The notes: generated by a model not told the origin, from the sequence alone. 64,000 nucleotides of DNA from Bacillus albus (GCF_001884185.1 NZ_MAOE01000091.1:50535-114534); one strand, 5' to 3'; counted from the first letter of the stretch, positions 17,852 to 25,927 are shown. Made by a program: numbers and translations.

Positions 17852-17946
17852 CGGTAAATGAAATTATATCGGCGATTTTCTAAATATATCGGCGCAACTC
17901 GAATTATATCGGCGATTTTCAAGAGATATCGACTTGTCGACAAAAA
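17852..17946 (+). repeat. 20-nt half-unit intergenic repeat, copy 1 (A-B-A-C)
   Basis: After a GGTAAATGAAATT lead come units of about 20 bases each. A is ATATCGGCGATTTTC, B is ATATCGGCGCAACTCGA, A again, then C, ATATCGACTTGTCGACAA. The same series occurs at 33849-33941 and, extended by one A-B pair, at 58608-58742. It is intergenic and non-coding. Base composition is higher in GC at the CGGCG cores than in the flanks. Confidence 0.8.
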
Positions 17947-17996
17947 CCAACAATACCAGTCTACTTCCCCTGCTATACAAAGTAAAAATAAAACTA

Positions 17997-18026
17997 TTAA
18001 CAAATACATTTCTAAACTGTTATACT
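17997..18026 (+). promoter_or_regulatory. promoter pointing at the small peptide gene's 3' end
   Basis: TTAACA (-35), an 18-bp spacer, and TATACT (-10), each five of six consensus bases. No coding frame follows it on this strand, so it would make a small RNA running into the peptide gene at 18139-18291. Confidence 0.5.
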
Positions 18027-18032
18027 ATAAAT

Positions 18033-18197
18033 AGAAGTATAAACTAACTAAGTTTTGCATAAAATGAAGTAGACGAGGTGCTTCCAACACCCCGTCACTG
18101 CAACTAATTACCGCAAGGTGGAAGGTTGCAACTAAAGCTTATTTGCGCTTAGAAGACTTCCCACGCTTCGCAGGCAGACGGGTGGTCTTCTTTTTGC
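18033..18197 (+). ncRNA. candidate antisense RNA to the small peptide gene
   Basis: Predicted from a promoter at 17997-18026 and a terminator at 18151-18196. It would be about 165 bases long. It starts with a stable hairpin (GACG-GGTG / CACC-CGTC, 18072-18096), then runs through the mRNA's 3' untranslated part and over the codons for the last 15 or so residues. Overlap at the 3' end of a toxin mRNA is the arrangement of txpA/RatA-type systems. No expression evidence exists in the sequence, so this is a hypothesis. Confidence 0.35.
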
Positions 18198-18291
18198 GCC
18201 TTTTTGTCGTTAATTTCTTAAATCCCATAACTATACCTTCTCTAGCTATAGTTTTTGTGATTTCCAACAAAATTTGCAAAAGAAATTCCAT
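18139..18291 (-). CDS. small amphipathic, very basic peptide (candidate type I toxin-like)
   Basis: A 50-residue peptide, not recognised. Residues 1-24 form a moderately hydrophobic amphipathic helix (MEFLLQILLEITKTIAREG), and residues 25-50 are strongly basic (Lys/Arg about half) with no acidic residue. AAGGAGG lies 10 bases before the ATG; a longer frame to 18348 has no ribosome site. An 11-base inverted repeat flanks the gene: AACCTTCCACC at 18333-18343, upstream of the ribosome site, complements GGTGGAAGGTT at 18117-18127, past the stop. The mRNA's two ends could therefore pair, as in several type I toxin mRNAs. A converging promoter suggests an antisense RNA. A simple nucleic-acid-binding peptide is the alternative. 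Confidence 0.55.
   Translation of the reverse strand: MEFLLQILLEITKTIAREGIVMGFKKLTTKRRKKKTTRLPAKRGKSSKRK
18151..18196 (+). terminator. intrinsic terminator for the converging RNA
   Basis: AGAAGAC, CCC ... GGG, GTCTTCT, then TTTTTGCG, reading on the plus strand. It lies inside the peptide's coding sequence, so the fit could be partly chance from Lys codons. Confidence 0.4.
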
Positions 18292-18382
18292 ACGATTACA
18301 CCTCCTTTCTCCACAAAATGAAGAAAGGGCATAACCTTCCACCCGCAATATTTAATTGCTACTTTATTTTATCATTTTTAAA

Positions 18383-18405
18383 TGTATTGCAGATGAGGCA
18401 ATACA
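18383..18405. promoter_or_regulatory. 8-bp dyad upstream of the small peptide gene
   Basis: TGTATTGC, 7 bases, GCAATACA. It sits about 95 bases upstream of the peptide start codon and could be an operator. Confidence 0.35.
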
Positions 18406-18424
18406 AATTTAACAATCCACTCGT

Positions 18425-18458
18425 AAAAATAACCTTTCACAACTTACTATGAAAGGTC
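18425..18458 (-). terminator. terminator of the VOC gene
   Basis: ACCTTTCA / TGAAAGGT with TTATTTTTA following on the minus strand, 15 bases past the VOC stop. Confidence 0.65.
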
Positions 18459-18472
18459 ACTCCATATTTCAG

Positions 18473-18838
18473 CTATTTCCCTACTAACACAAACACATTC
18501 TCATCAGGTGCTTCCATTACCGCAACATGTCCTGATTCTGTTGGAAATGGTTCGCGAATCCATTTTACATCTTTATTATCTTTTAAACTATCATACGTTT
18601 GTTGCACATCTTCTACTAGTATTTCGACTTCCATAAAATGAATATCCGGATGATTACTTATTACTAACTCCGAACTTTTCTCATCTGGAAACTTCAATCC
18701 TATTAATGTCCAAATAACCCCTTCTTCTAATTCTCTTTCTATAATCCAGTTTTGCTTCATTCCCATTTCTTTATAAAAAGAAACTGATCTTTCTATATCC
18801 TTCGTATGTATAGAGACACATTCTAATTTTTTGAACAT
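18473..18838 (-). CDS. VOC-family (glyoxalase/dioxygenase fold) protein
   Basis: A 121-residue vicinal-oxygen-chelate protein with two beta-alpha-beta-beta-beta modules: MFKKLECVSIHTKDIERSVSFYKE-MG at the N-terminus and VEILVEDVQQTYDSL in the middle, ending FPTESGHVAVMEAPDENVFVLV. Potential metal ligands are His in the first strand (SIHTKD) and Glu near the end (MEAPDEN). Members bind fosfomycin, bleomycin or methylglyoxal adducts, or lack enzyme activity; the role here is unknown. The ATG at 18838 is preferred, 8 bases from GGGGG. The AraC-type regulator gene lies just upstream on the same strand, 58 bases away. Confidence 0.8.
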   Translation of the reverse strand: MFKKLECVSIHTKDIERSVSFYKEMGMKQNWIIERELEEGVIWTLIGLKFPDEKSSELVISNHPDIHFMEVEILVEDVQQTYDSLKDNKDVKWIREPFPTESGHVAVMEAPDENVFVLVGK

Positions 18839-18896
18839 TCCCCAATCCCCCTTTATAAAAAAGCGAACCATTTCTCAATGACTCGCTCTCAATCTA

Positions 18897-19799
18897 TCAT
18901 TTTTTCTTCACTGGTATCCAAAGTTCAATTTGAGCGAACTCGCTTTTATCTGCATGGGAACGCTCATCGTATAGTTCAAATTCATTAACGCCGCAATGTT
19001 CGTATCCTGAATGCGGGAACCATTCTGAGAATACTGCATTCCACGTTTGATGAATAGACGATACCATTTCTTCATGAGGAACTTTCGGCGTTGTAAATAC
19101 AGCATATGTCGCTGCTGGGAAAGTACGCTTCGCAATTTCATTTGGTACATTTTCAAACCCTGTAACTTCCATTCCGATAATATAAGTGAAGTCGCCCGTT
19201 TCTAAATTAAAATCAGTACATAATCCAAGCTCTACCCATTGGCTCGTATCTTTACGATTCGGAATTGTCGTTCCAAGATCTTTCTGTAAATATTCTTGCC
19301 AAAATGCTGGGATGTCTTGATGGTTTTTCCCTTCTTTACTTGTCGTCTTCAGTTCATAACCTGCCATTAAAAATTGTGGTTTATTTACAATACGATATTC
19401 CATTTGTATGCCTCCTAAATACGGATTTAATTTTCTTTGTTTTACATTCACACTGTAATACATCGGCGTTTCAATTTCTTGTTTTCGATATTCACTCGGT
19501 GTCATTTGAAATAATTTTTTAAAGGCTCTCGTGAACGTTTCGTGAGATTGAAAGCCATGCTCAAATGCGATATCAATAACTTTTTCATCCGTATGAGAAA
19601 GTTGATAAGCTGCCCGGGCTAACCTCCTCTTTCGAACATACTCCATTACTGTATCACCTACTAACGCCTGAAATACACGATGAAAATGCGACTCAGAAAA
19701 ACCTGCAATACGCGCTAAATTATGCAGCGTCTGTTTTTCCATTACATCTTCCTCAATATAATCAATTGACCTTTGAATTTGTGTTTCATAGCTTTCCAT
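18897..19799 (-). CDS. AraC-family regulator with GyrI-like effector domain
   Basis: A 300-residue transcription factor. The N-terminal AraC-type double helix-turn-helix covers residues 1-110 (LHNLARIAGFSESHFHRVFQALVGDTVMEYVRKRRL and IDIAFEHGFQSHETFTRAFKKLF). A GyrI/SOUL-like small-molecule binding domain follows (about 130-298), ending AQIELWIPVKK. This is the Rob/SoxS-plus-GyrI architecture found in BltR- and YdeE-type regulators that sense drugs or other hydrophobic compounds. The downstream VOC gene may be a target. The divergent sigma-factor gene starts 138 bases away. Confidence 0.9.
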   Translation of the reverse strand: MESYETQIQRSIDYIEEDVMEKQTLHNLARIAGFSESHFHRVFQALVGDTVMEYVRKRRLARAAYQLSHTDEKVIDIAFEHGFQSHETFTRAFKKLFQMTPSEYRKQEIETPMYYSVNVKQRKLNPYLGGIQMEYRIVNKPQFLMAGYELKTTSKEGKNHQDIPAFWQEYLQKDLGTTIPNRKDTSQWVELGLCTDFNLETGDFTYIIGMEVTGFENVPNEIAKRTFPAATYAVFTTPKVPHEEMVSSIHQTWNAVFSEWFPHSGYEHCGVNEFELYDERSHADKSEFAQIELWIPVKKK

Positions 19800-19884
19800 C
19801 TCTGTTCACCCGCCTTATATGTATTATGATAAAAGAGAATCCTATCCAATTCTTGACGTTTTTTACTATAATTCCATAAAAAAT

Positions 19885-19910
19885 TGCAACTTTTTTATAT
19901 GTATTTCGTT
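19885..19910 (+). promoter_or_regulatory. ECF-type promoter of the sigma factor gene
   Basis: TGCAAC, a 16-base spacer, CGTT. Bacillus ECF sigma factors such as SigM, SigW and SigX recognise TGAAAC-N16-CGTC or close variants. It points at the sigma gene, implying self-activation. Confidence 0.6.
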
Positions 19911-19936
19911 GTTATGTATGAAGGGAGGGAAATGTA

Positions 19937-20422
19937 GTGAAACGCAAACAATCATTAGAAGACATTTACTCCGAGCATATGCAAGATTTATTTCGCTATC
20001 TTCTCTCCCTAACTGGAGATTCCCACTATGCGGAAGATCTCATGCAAGAAACGTTTTACCGAATGCTCGTCCATATTGACTATTATAAAGGAGAAGAAAT
20101 TAGGCCATGGTTATTTACGATTGCCTACAACGCCTTTATCGATTGGTATCGAAAAGAAAAAAGATATAAAACAACGACAGTTAAAGAATTCCATTTACCA
20201 AACGTGCCAAGTACAGAGCACTCTTATTTTATAAAACATGAGATTGCTAGTTGGTTAGACAGTTTATCTTCTCTTCCGCCCGAAAGACGAAATATTCTGT
20301 TACTACGAGATTACTACGGATTCTCTTATAAAGAAATAGCAGAAATGACTGGTCTCTCATTAGCAAAAGTGAAAATTGAATTACACAGGGGACGAAAAGA
20401 AACGAAAAACATAAAGGAGTGA
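19937..20422 (+). CDS. ECF RNA polymerase sigma factor (SigM-like)
   Basis: A 161-residue group 4 sigma factor with region 2 (residues 8-75, DLFRYLLSLTGDSHYAEDLMQETFYRML and PWLFTIAYNAFIDWYRK) and region 4 (about 105-155, LPPERRNILLLRDYYGFSYKEIAEMTGLSLAKVKIELHRGR). Size, region 2 sequence and partner gene most resemble B. subtilis SigM, which responds to envelope stress, but B. cereus has many ECF factors and I give no symbol. A GTG start lies 7 bases from GGAGGG. The anti-sigma gene starts 5 bases after the stop. The upstream ECF-type promoter suggests autoregulation. Confidence 0.88.
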   Translation: MKRKQSLEDIYSEHMQDLFRYLLSLTGDSHYAEDLMQETFYRMLVHIDYYKGEEIRPWLFTIAYNAFIDWYRKEKRYKTTTVKEFHLPNVPSTEHSYFIKHEIASWLDSLSSLPPERRNILLLRDYYGFSYKEIAEMTGLSLAKVKIELHRGRKETKNIKE

Positions 20423-20427
20423 TACAG

Positions 20428-21546
20428 ATGGGTTGTACAGCATTTAAAAAACTATGGGAGAAGTACGAAAACGGAACGCTCACGCATGATGAACAAGAAC
20501 TGTTAGAAAATCATATTGAGACATGTGAAGAATGTGAAGCTTACTTAGATGCGTTGCTTTCGAAGAGTGAATCAATAAAGAAAAGACTACCACCACAAAA
20601 TTTGAAACTCCCGTTTTGGAAAATAAAATGGAAACAGCGTTGGCAAACCGTTAGTTTTGTCCTTGCTGTTTGTATAGCAATCTATTTTGTTGGGTATTTT
20701 TCATCTTCTTTTTACTTCTATAATATGAAAAAATTAACTGAAGTAGATGAGATTCCAGCACTCGCACTAGAAGCGACAATACCAAATAGTCATTCCGCTG
20801 GAGGCAGTACAAAGATTAAACCGTTTCTCCGTACAGAAAGTGAAATGAATTTATTTAAAACGGTCGGCAAAAAAGAATTTCCAATCGGGACAGTAACAAC
20901 GCGTAGTTTCTTATCATCTGTAACTGTCACAAATCAACCTTTGGCAAACAGAGCCTATTCAAAAAAACTTTCCTTTGTTCATCCAAAAATCAAGGAAGAA
21001 GCTTCTTTGAAAGAATCATCTAAAAAAGTTTGGGATACACTTGGAAAGATACATGAGGGGACCGTTGCAGAAGTAGCGCTATCTTTCGATAAAGCTTACA
21101 CTTTACAAGAAGTCGAATCGATTCTATATAGCGCATTTGAAGCACAAGAAATGCCGCCAACTCCTTTATGGTACGCCTTAGACACAGGACAAGAGAGAAT
21201 AGATGAGGAAGATTTCATCCTACATGGTGGAGAAATTATAGGATTTTCAGAACATATAAATCTCCCTGATAATGAAGCAATACGACCGAAGACAAAAGAA
21301 GATGAAGTGATCGAAATGATGCACATTCTTTCTACACATAAAGAAACTGTAAGTAAAACTACTCGAACTCCTGAAAAAGAGCTGAATTTAGATAAGCGCT
21401 ATCAGTATGTAAAAGATAACGGCGTTAAAGTATACGGGATTGTCATTACTGGTCCATCGAAAGAGTTATTAAAATTACAAAACTCGTCGCACGTTCGTTA
21501 TGCGACTCTTGGAGATATTGAGGTTTGGAATTGGTTTGATTATTAA
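20428..21546 (+). CDS. membrane anti-sigma factor with zinc-finger and sigma-regulator domains
   Basis: A 372-residue partner that should hold the sigma factor at the membrane until an envelope signal releases it. The N-terminus has a zinc-finger anti-sigma motif (HIETCEECEAYLDALL, near residues 29-44), a single TM at about 72-92 (TVSFVLAVCIAIYFVGYF), and an external region resembling the Sigma_reg_N and Sigma_reg_C domains (the last ends YGIVITGPSKELLKL ... GDIEVWNWFDY). B. subtilis YhdL, the SigM antagonist, is alike in plan and size; no yhdK-like third gene follows. AAAGGAG precedes ATG 20428; the GTG at 20419 overlaps that site. Confidence 0.85.
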   Translation: MGCTAFKKLWEKYENGTLTHDEQELLENHIETCEECEAYLDALLSKSESIKKRLPPQNLKLPFWKIKWKQRWQTVSFVLAVCIAIYFVGYFSSSFYFYNMKKLTEVDEIPALALEATIPNSHSAGGSTKIKPFLRTESEMNLFKTVGKKEFPIGTVTTRSFLSSVTVTNQPLANRAYSKKLSFVHPKIKEEASLKESSKKVWDTLGKIHEGTVAEVALSFDKAYTLQEVESILYSAFEAQEMPPTPLWYALDTGQERIDEEDFILHGGEIIGFSEHINLPDNEAIRPKTKEDEVIEMMHILSTHKETVSKTTRTPEKELNLDKRYQYVKDNGVKVYGIVITGPSKELLKLQNSSHVRYATLGDIEVWNWFDY

Positions 21547-21551
21547 TGAGG

Positions 21552-21582
21552 AAAAGGAGAGCAAAGATATGCTCTCCTTTTT
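21552..21582. terminator. bidirectional terminator of the sigma operon and HD gene
   Basis: AAAAGGAGAGCA / TGCTCTCCTTTT with a 6-base loop between two convergent genes; T-run on the plus side. Confidence 0.85.
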
Positions 21583-22558
21583 AATCCGAAATCACTTTCA
21601 CATACATCCCTCTCACCACTTTTTCATAAGCGACCTCACTCATCTGTCTTATGTTTTCTGATACGAAAGACGATGAAACAACTTCACCTTCACGAAGTAA
21701 CGGCGGATCAATGAGTCGGACTTTATTTTTCTGATACAAATCATAATCATTTCTATCTTCTTTTACTTTTACATTCGGATGAACTTTTCTTAATAAAGCA
21801 TGTACTTCTGAATCATTACATTGCTGCAAATTCGAAATTAGCTCATCATCTTCAAGAAGAAAATCATCTGCATGAATAACCTTTTTGTGTAGAGCTAACT
21901 TTAGCGTTTTTGCTAACATATCATTTCCGTAAATATTCATTGGTTGCATAAAGAAATCGATTACTTCTTTGTAATACGTTTCTGCAAACCATTCAGCTAT
22001 TTCGATATTTTGAAGGACCATTTTCCCATCTACAGCAATGACATCCTCTAAAAAGCTGTGAACTTCTTCTAAAGAAACATACCCATATGTATACATATCT
22101 CGTAACGTATAATCAACTCTGTCTGCGCATAATTCTGGTGCTGACCTTTCGAGTAACGTCCATTTTGAATCATCTAACAAAATATCTTCATAGTTATAAC
22201 CATACTTTGAAAGAATCGCTGGAATTTCTGAGTTTTTCACTACAGAACTAAATATCTCTTCATGATAACTTTCACCCTCATTATGAAAAACATAATCAAT
22301 CACGTGGGAAAAAGCAGTATGTGATACGTCATGCAGTAAACCTGCAATTTGTTCTTCTACTGAACCACCAAGTTTTTTAACTAATAACATAACACCAACT
22401 GAATGATCAAAGCGCGTTACATTCCATTTCTCATTTATTAAGTAGCTTGCGCCATTTTGATGAATACCTTTTAGTCTTTGCACAGACTTACTTACAATTA
22501 ATTCTTCTAACACCTGATCCACTTCAAACTCACCGTATAGCACATCTGATATAACCAC
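21581..22558 (-). CDS. HD-domain phosphohydrolase
   Basis: A 325-residue metal-dependent phosphohydrolase. The HD signature is visible in order: RFDHSVGVMLLV (His, near residue 51), AGLLHDVSHTAFSHVIDY (the HD pair, near 74), and a later Asp in CADRVDYTLRDMY (near 143). The layout matches the dGTPase/SamHD1-like group of HD proteins that hydrolyse nucleotides, but the substrate is not determined. GGGGG lies 7 bases before a GTG start. It is a single gene with its own terminator. Confidence 0.85.
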   Translation of the reverse strand: MVISDVLYGEFEVDQVLEELIVSKSVQRLKGIHQNGASYLINEKWNVTRFDHSVGVMLLVKKLGGSVEEQIAGLLHDVSHTAFSHVIDYVFHNEGESYHEEIFSSVVKNSEIPAILSKYGYNYEDILLDDSKWTLLERSAPELCADRVDYTLRDMYTYGYVSLEEVHSFLEDVIAVDGKMVLQNIEIAEWFAETYYKEVIDFFMQPMNIYGNDMLAKTLKLALHKKVIHADDFLLEDDELISNLQQCNDSEVHALLRKVHPNVKVKEDRNDYDLYQKNKVRLIDPPLLREGEVVSSSFVSENIRQMSEVAYEKVVRGMYVKVISD

Positions 22559-22711
22559 TTATAATCCCCCTTTATTTCAGCAGCGTCTTTTAATCGTACC
22601 TTTTTTATGAAATTGATATCAATACAAATTATAAATTTAAAAATTTTAATATTATACATTTGTGTTATTTGTTTTTATTGAGTGCTTCTTATATGGAGCC
22701 TTTTTTTATTG

Positions 22712-22742
22712 AAAAATAGAGAGCAATTCGCTCTCTATTTTA
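22712..22742 (-). terminator. metallophosphoesterase gene terminator
   Basis: AAAATAGAGAGC / GCTCTCTATTTT with a 5-base loop just past the stop codon. Confidence 0.8.
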
Positions 22743-22747
22743 TCCCT

Positions 22748-23854
22748 CTATTCAAACGTAACTTCCACCTGCACAATCTCAGATCTACTTCCCAGTCTTA
22801 ATGGCGGTCCCCAGAATCCGAAACCAGAAGAAACAATCGCGTGGAATGCACCTTTTTGTGCGTATCCCCAGTCTAATTCGTACATTCTTCTCGTTACGAT
22901 ATGATTCGGCGCCATTTGTCCGCGGTGCGTGTGACCTGATAATAGTAAATCAACACCCGCCTCCGCTGCTTGTTTCAACTCGAATGGTTGATGATCCATT
23001 GCAATAACTGGCATAGATTTATCTACCGTACTCATTAGATTTTCAAAGCTTTGACGATCTCGCTCTGTTTTATCTCTTCTTCCGACGAGGTAAAATTGAT
23101 CTTCAATTGTAATCACTTCATCTAACAGAATACGAATATCAATCTTGTCCATCTCTTGTAAAAATTCAGGAACTGCTCGTCCGTAATATTCGTGGTTTCC
23201 TAACACACCATATACGCCTAGTGGAGCTTTCATTTGTTTCATAATTGGTCCCATATTTTTTTGAATGAACACACCTGGATGATCATCGATAATATCTCCT
23301 GGCAGTAAAATAATATCAGGCTCCATCTCATTTACATGACGGACAAGTCTTTTTAAATGCGAAACGCCAGATAATTTACCGAAATGCATATCAGAAGCCA
23401 TCGCAATGCGTAAGCTTTTACGTCCCTCTACTTTTTTCGGGATGTGCACCTCGTACTTTCTAACTACTGGGCTATATGCGTTGAATACCCCATATGCAAA
23501 AATAAAGATAAACGCAAGTAACACGGCCGTTCCTGTCCAAATAATTGCCGCTTCTTTCTCCACTGAAAACTGTAAAAGAAAGACCGTAATATTTGCTAAC
23601 GGCAACAGCATAAGCGCATATTGTATGACAGCAAACCAAATCGAACCAATCGTTCGTAGAAATGGCAAGAACTTAAACACTTGCACGAGAATGTACGCAT
23701 ATGAAATAAAACCGACTACGAAAGCGTAATATCCCCAAGATTCCCAGCCAAACACCGCATGAAGCCAAACCCAACCGTTCCAGCCGATGTAAAACATGAG
23801 TATTGTGTATACAAGTAACATAGTAAATATATTGAAATAACGAAGATTTTTCAC
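22748..23854 (-). CDS. membrane metallophosphoesterase
   Basis: A 368-residue protein with four N-terminal membrane helices (about residues 5-130) followed by a calcineurin-like phosphoesterase domain that should face outward or lie at the membrane surface. All metal motifs are present: SDMHFG (D-x-H), PGDIIDD, LGNHEYYG, MDHQPFE and SGHTHRGQ. The plan is that of YkuE/YpbG-like enzymes; some act on lipid or lipoteichoic precursors, but the substrate is unknown. GGAGG lies 6 bases before the GTG start. It is a single gene. Confidence 0.9.
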   Translation of the reverse strand: MKNLRYFNIFTMLLVYTILMFYIGWNGWVWLHAVFGWESWGYYAFVVGFISYAYILVQVFKFLPFLRTIGSIWFAVIQYALMLLPLANITVFLLQFSVEKEAAIIWTGTAVLLAFIFIFAYGVFNAYSPVVRKYEVHIPKKVEGRKSLRIAMASDMHFGKLSGVSHLKRLVRHVNEMEPDIILLPGDIIDDHPGVFIQKNMGPIMKQMKAPLGVYGVLGNHEYYGRAVPEFLQEMDKIDIRILLDEVITIEDQFYLVGRRDKTERDRQSFENLMSTVDKSMPVIAMDHQPFELKQAAEAGVDLLLSGHTHRGQMAPNHIVTRRMYELDWGYAQKGAFHAIVSSGFGFWGPPLRLGSRSEIVQVEVTFE

Positions 23855-23935
23855 AGTCAGCCTCCTTCTTGATTTCTTCTATTATATCTTGTTATGCACG
23901 TTTAACGTAAATATTAAGCACAACCATCTTCACAA

Positions 23936-23978
23936 TAAAAACCTCTAACTGCTAGATGCAAACCTAACAATTAGAGGT
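23936..23978 (-). terminator. hydrolase gene terminator
   Basis: ACCTCTAA / TTAGAGGT closing a 22-base loop, with TTTTTATT following on the minus strand. Confidence 0.6.
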
Positions 23979-24000
23979 GCAATTCAAAACAAAATTACTT

Positions 24001-24918
24001 TTACAGATTTTCGTTATAGAAACTTGTTAATTTTTCAACTGCAATTTTTACTGGTTCTGGTTGGTCATATAAATCGTAATGACTCGCACCTTCCACAACA
24101 AGTAAATCTTTTTTCTCTGAAGCTGCTTTCTCATACAGCTCATGACCATCTTTATAAGAACCGAATGCGCCTTGCTTGCTGCCAACAATAATTTGTAACG
24201 GCTGTGTTAATAATATATCTGCTAAATGGAACGCATCAAAACCAATTACCGATCCCATGCTCGTAAAGTTTAACTTATTTGGAGAGTTAACACTTTGCCC
24301 ACGCGGTGTTGTATAATACTCAACTGCTTCTACAATATCTATATCGGTCATACCTGCCGCCTTTAATTCCTCCTCATTTTTAGGAATCCAGTTTGTAATC
24401 ATCGCCTCTGCTCCGCGCGCTTCAGCAGTACGTTGTTTACCAATCGCCTCTAACACCCCAATCGGATTAGCTTCACGGTTTAATCGGCCGATATTTGCCC
24501 CGACAACTGTGCCAACTGCTTTAATACGGCGCTCTGTCATTGCGGCATTTACCGCATAACCTCCGCCTGCACAAACACCTAACACACCGATACGTTCTTC
24601 ATCTACATAAGGAAGAGTAGTTACATAATCTAACGCTGAGCGAATATCTTCAACGCGCGCAGCTGGTTCTTCCATATATCTCGGTGCACCTTCACTTTCA
24701 CCTTGATACGATGCATCAAACGCAAGCGTTACATAACCTTGTTCTGCTAATTTCTCTGCATATAATCCTGCCGTTTGATCTTTACAGCTACTACCTGGAT
24801 GCACACAAACAATCGCAGCATTTTGTTTCTTTTCCTCAACACCTACAGGAATATTTAAAATGCCTGCAACTCGTAATCCTCTTGCATAAAAACGTACATT
24901 TCTCTTCGTAAATGCCAT
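24001..24918 (-). CDS. alpha/beta hydrolase (dienelactone hydrolase-like)
   Basis: A 305-residue alpha/beta hydrolase. The nucleophile elbow reads GVLGVCAGGGYAVNAA (near residue 120), so the nucleophile would be Cys as in dienelactone hydrolases, although Ser in GASH-type contexts cannot be excluded. The acid is likely an Asp after the sixth strand, and the catalytic His lies in VEGASHYDLYD near the C-terminus. An HPG oxyanion-type motif is at about 43. The ATG at 24918 fits AAGGGTGG; a GTG four codons earlier is less likely. A TetR regulator is divergently encoded and probably represses it, suggesting induction by a small molecule. Confidence 0.82.
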   Translation of the reverse strand: MAFTKRNVRFYARGLRVAGILNIPVGVEEKKQNAAIVCVHPGSSCKDQTAGLYAEKLAEQGYVTLAFDASYQGESEGAPRYMEEPAARVEDIRSALDYVTTLPYVDEERIGVLGVCAGGGYAVNAAMTERRIKAVGTVVGANIGRLNREANPIGVLEAIGKQRTAEARGAEAMITNWIPKNEEELKAAGMTDIDIVEAVEYYTTPRGQSVNSPNKLNFTSMGSVIGFDAFHLADILLTQPLQIIVGSKQGAFGSYKDGHELYEKAASEKKDLLVVEGASHYDLYDQPEPVKIAVEKLTSFYNENL

Positions 24919-25044
24919 ATATAAAACCACCCTTACTTTATTTTCATTTTACACTTGCGAGAGTTAATACTCACGTGTATATTTATAATAAAGCGAGCAA
25001 CCACTTGTTTCAATGACCACATTTACGCATTTGGGTGATAATAC

Positions 25045-25064
25045 ACACATAACGAAATATGTGT
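25045..25064. promoter_or_regulatory. dyad between the hydrolase and TetR genes
   Basis: ACACATA, 6 bases, TATGTGT, with weaker matching extending outward (GATA... / ...TATC). It overlaps the expected promoter of the TetR gene and fits an autorepressor operator. Confidence 0.5.
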
Positions 25065-25086
25065 ATCAATAACGGAGGAACATCAT

Positions 25087-25632
25087 ATGGAGAAAATCGA
25101 TAGAAGAATTATAAAATCACAAAACGCCATTCAATCCGCATTTATCGAAATGTTAATTGAAGATGGCTTTGATGAAATTACAGTAAAAAACATTACAGAA
25201 AAAGCGAACATCGGAAGAAAAACTTTCTACCTACACTACCTAGATAAATACAATTTATTAGATAAAATTGTGGACGACCATTTAAATCAATTAAGAGAAA
25301 TATGCGATATAAAACAAACAAAAGGCTATATAGAAGGAACTGTCATATGGTTTGAATACTTCAAAGAACACAAACCATTTTTCGCAGCTTTATTTAAAAG
25401 CAACAGCACATTATCATTTCAGAAAAAGTTCCTAACGTTCATCATGGGTGAACTAGAGAAAAAACTAAACACAAATACGTCAGTAAATAAAAACATTGAT
25501 ACACACATCGTTTTAAAATTTTTAGGAACAGCTGTCATGGGCATTTTGGAATCTTACGTGTTGGATGAGATTGATAATGATGTTGAGTATGTTGCGACGC
25601 AGGTTGGGGAATTGATGAGGAGGAATATATAA
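25087..25632 (+). CDS. TetR/AcrR-family regulator
   Basis: A 181-residue one-component repressor. The N-terminal helix-turn-helix spans residues 10-55 (AIQSAFIEMLIEDGFDEITVKNITEKANIGRKTFYLHYLDKYNLL), with the typical GRKTFYLHY recognition helix. The all-helical C-terminal domain (FKEHKPFFAALF...) resembles the TetR_C_7/YxaF-like group. AACGGAGG lies 7 bases before the ATG. It is divergent from the alpha/beta hydrolase gene and likely controls it and itself through the dyad at 25045-25064. Confidence 0.9.
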   Translation: MEKIDRRIIKSQNAIQSAFIEMLIEDGFDEITVKNITEKANIGRKTFYLHYLDKYNLLDKIVDDHLNQLREICDIKQTKGYIEGTVIWFEYFKEHKPFFAALFKSNSTLSFQKKFLTFIMGELEKKLNTNTSVNKNIDTHIVLKFLGTAVMGILESYVLDEIDNDVEYVATQVGELMRRNI

Positions 25633-25640
25633 CGGTTATG

Positions 25641-25675
25641 AAAAAGTGCACCCAGATTGTTGGGTGCACTTTTTA
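25641..25675 (+). terminator. TetR gene terminator
   Basis: Perfect 14-bp stem AAAAAGTGCACCCA / TGGGTGCACTTTTT with a 6-base loop and T-run. Confidence 0.9.
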
Positions 25676-25686
25676 TATTTATTACC

Positions 25687-25903
25687 TCACATATTAATTG
25701 CATCAACAGAATACAGCGTATCGTCCGTCTGAAAATACATAGCAAATCCGCGGCTATAATAAGTACCAAATTGAATTGGTTCTCCAAGTTCATTACGAAG
25801 ATTCATATCATGCACATGATTATTATTTAAATCATAAACAAATCCGTCCTACATTATTTTCATCATATTTGTACGTTGCAAATACTATATTTTCACCCTT
25901 AAC
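25687..25903 (-). pseudogene. frameshifted gene relic
   Basis: On the minus strand a protein-like segment VKGENIVFATYKYDENNVGR is followed, in a shifted frame, by FVYDLNNNHVHDM and then LRNELGEPIQFGTYYSR ... YSVDAINM and a TGA at 25689-25687. Joining the two needs one frameshift near 25840. There is no start codon or ribosome site. It looks like the C-terminal part of an unrecognised gene and opens the decayed 25.6-31.6 kb island. Confidence 0.5.
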
Positions 25904-25927
25904 TGTTTATATATAAGATATTTATAA

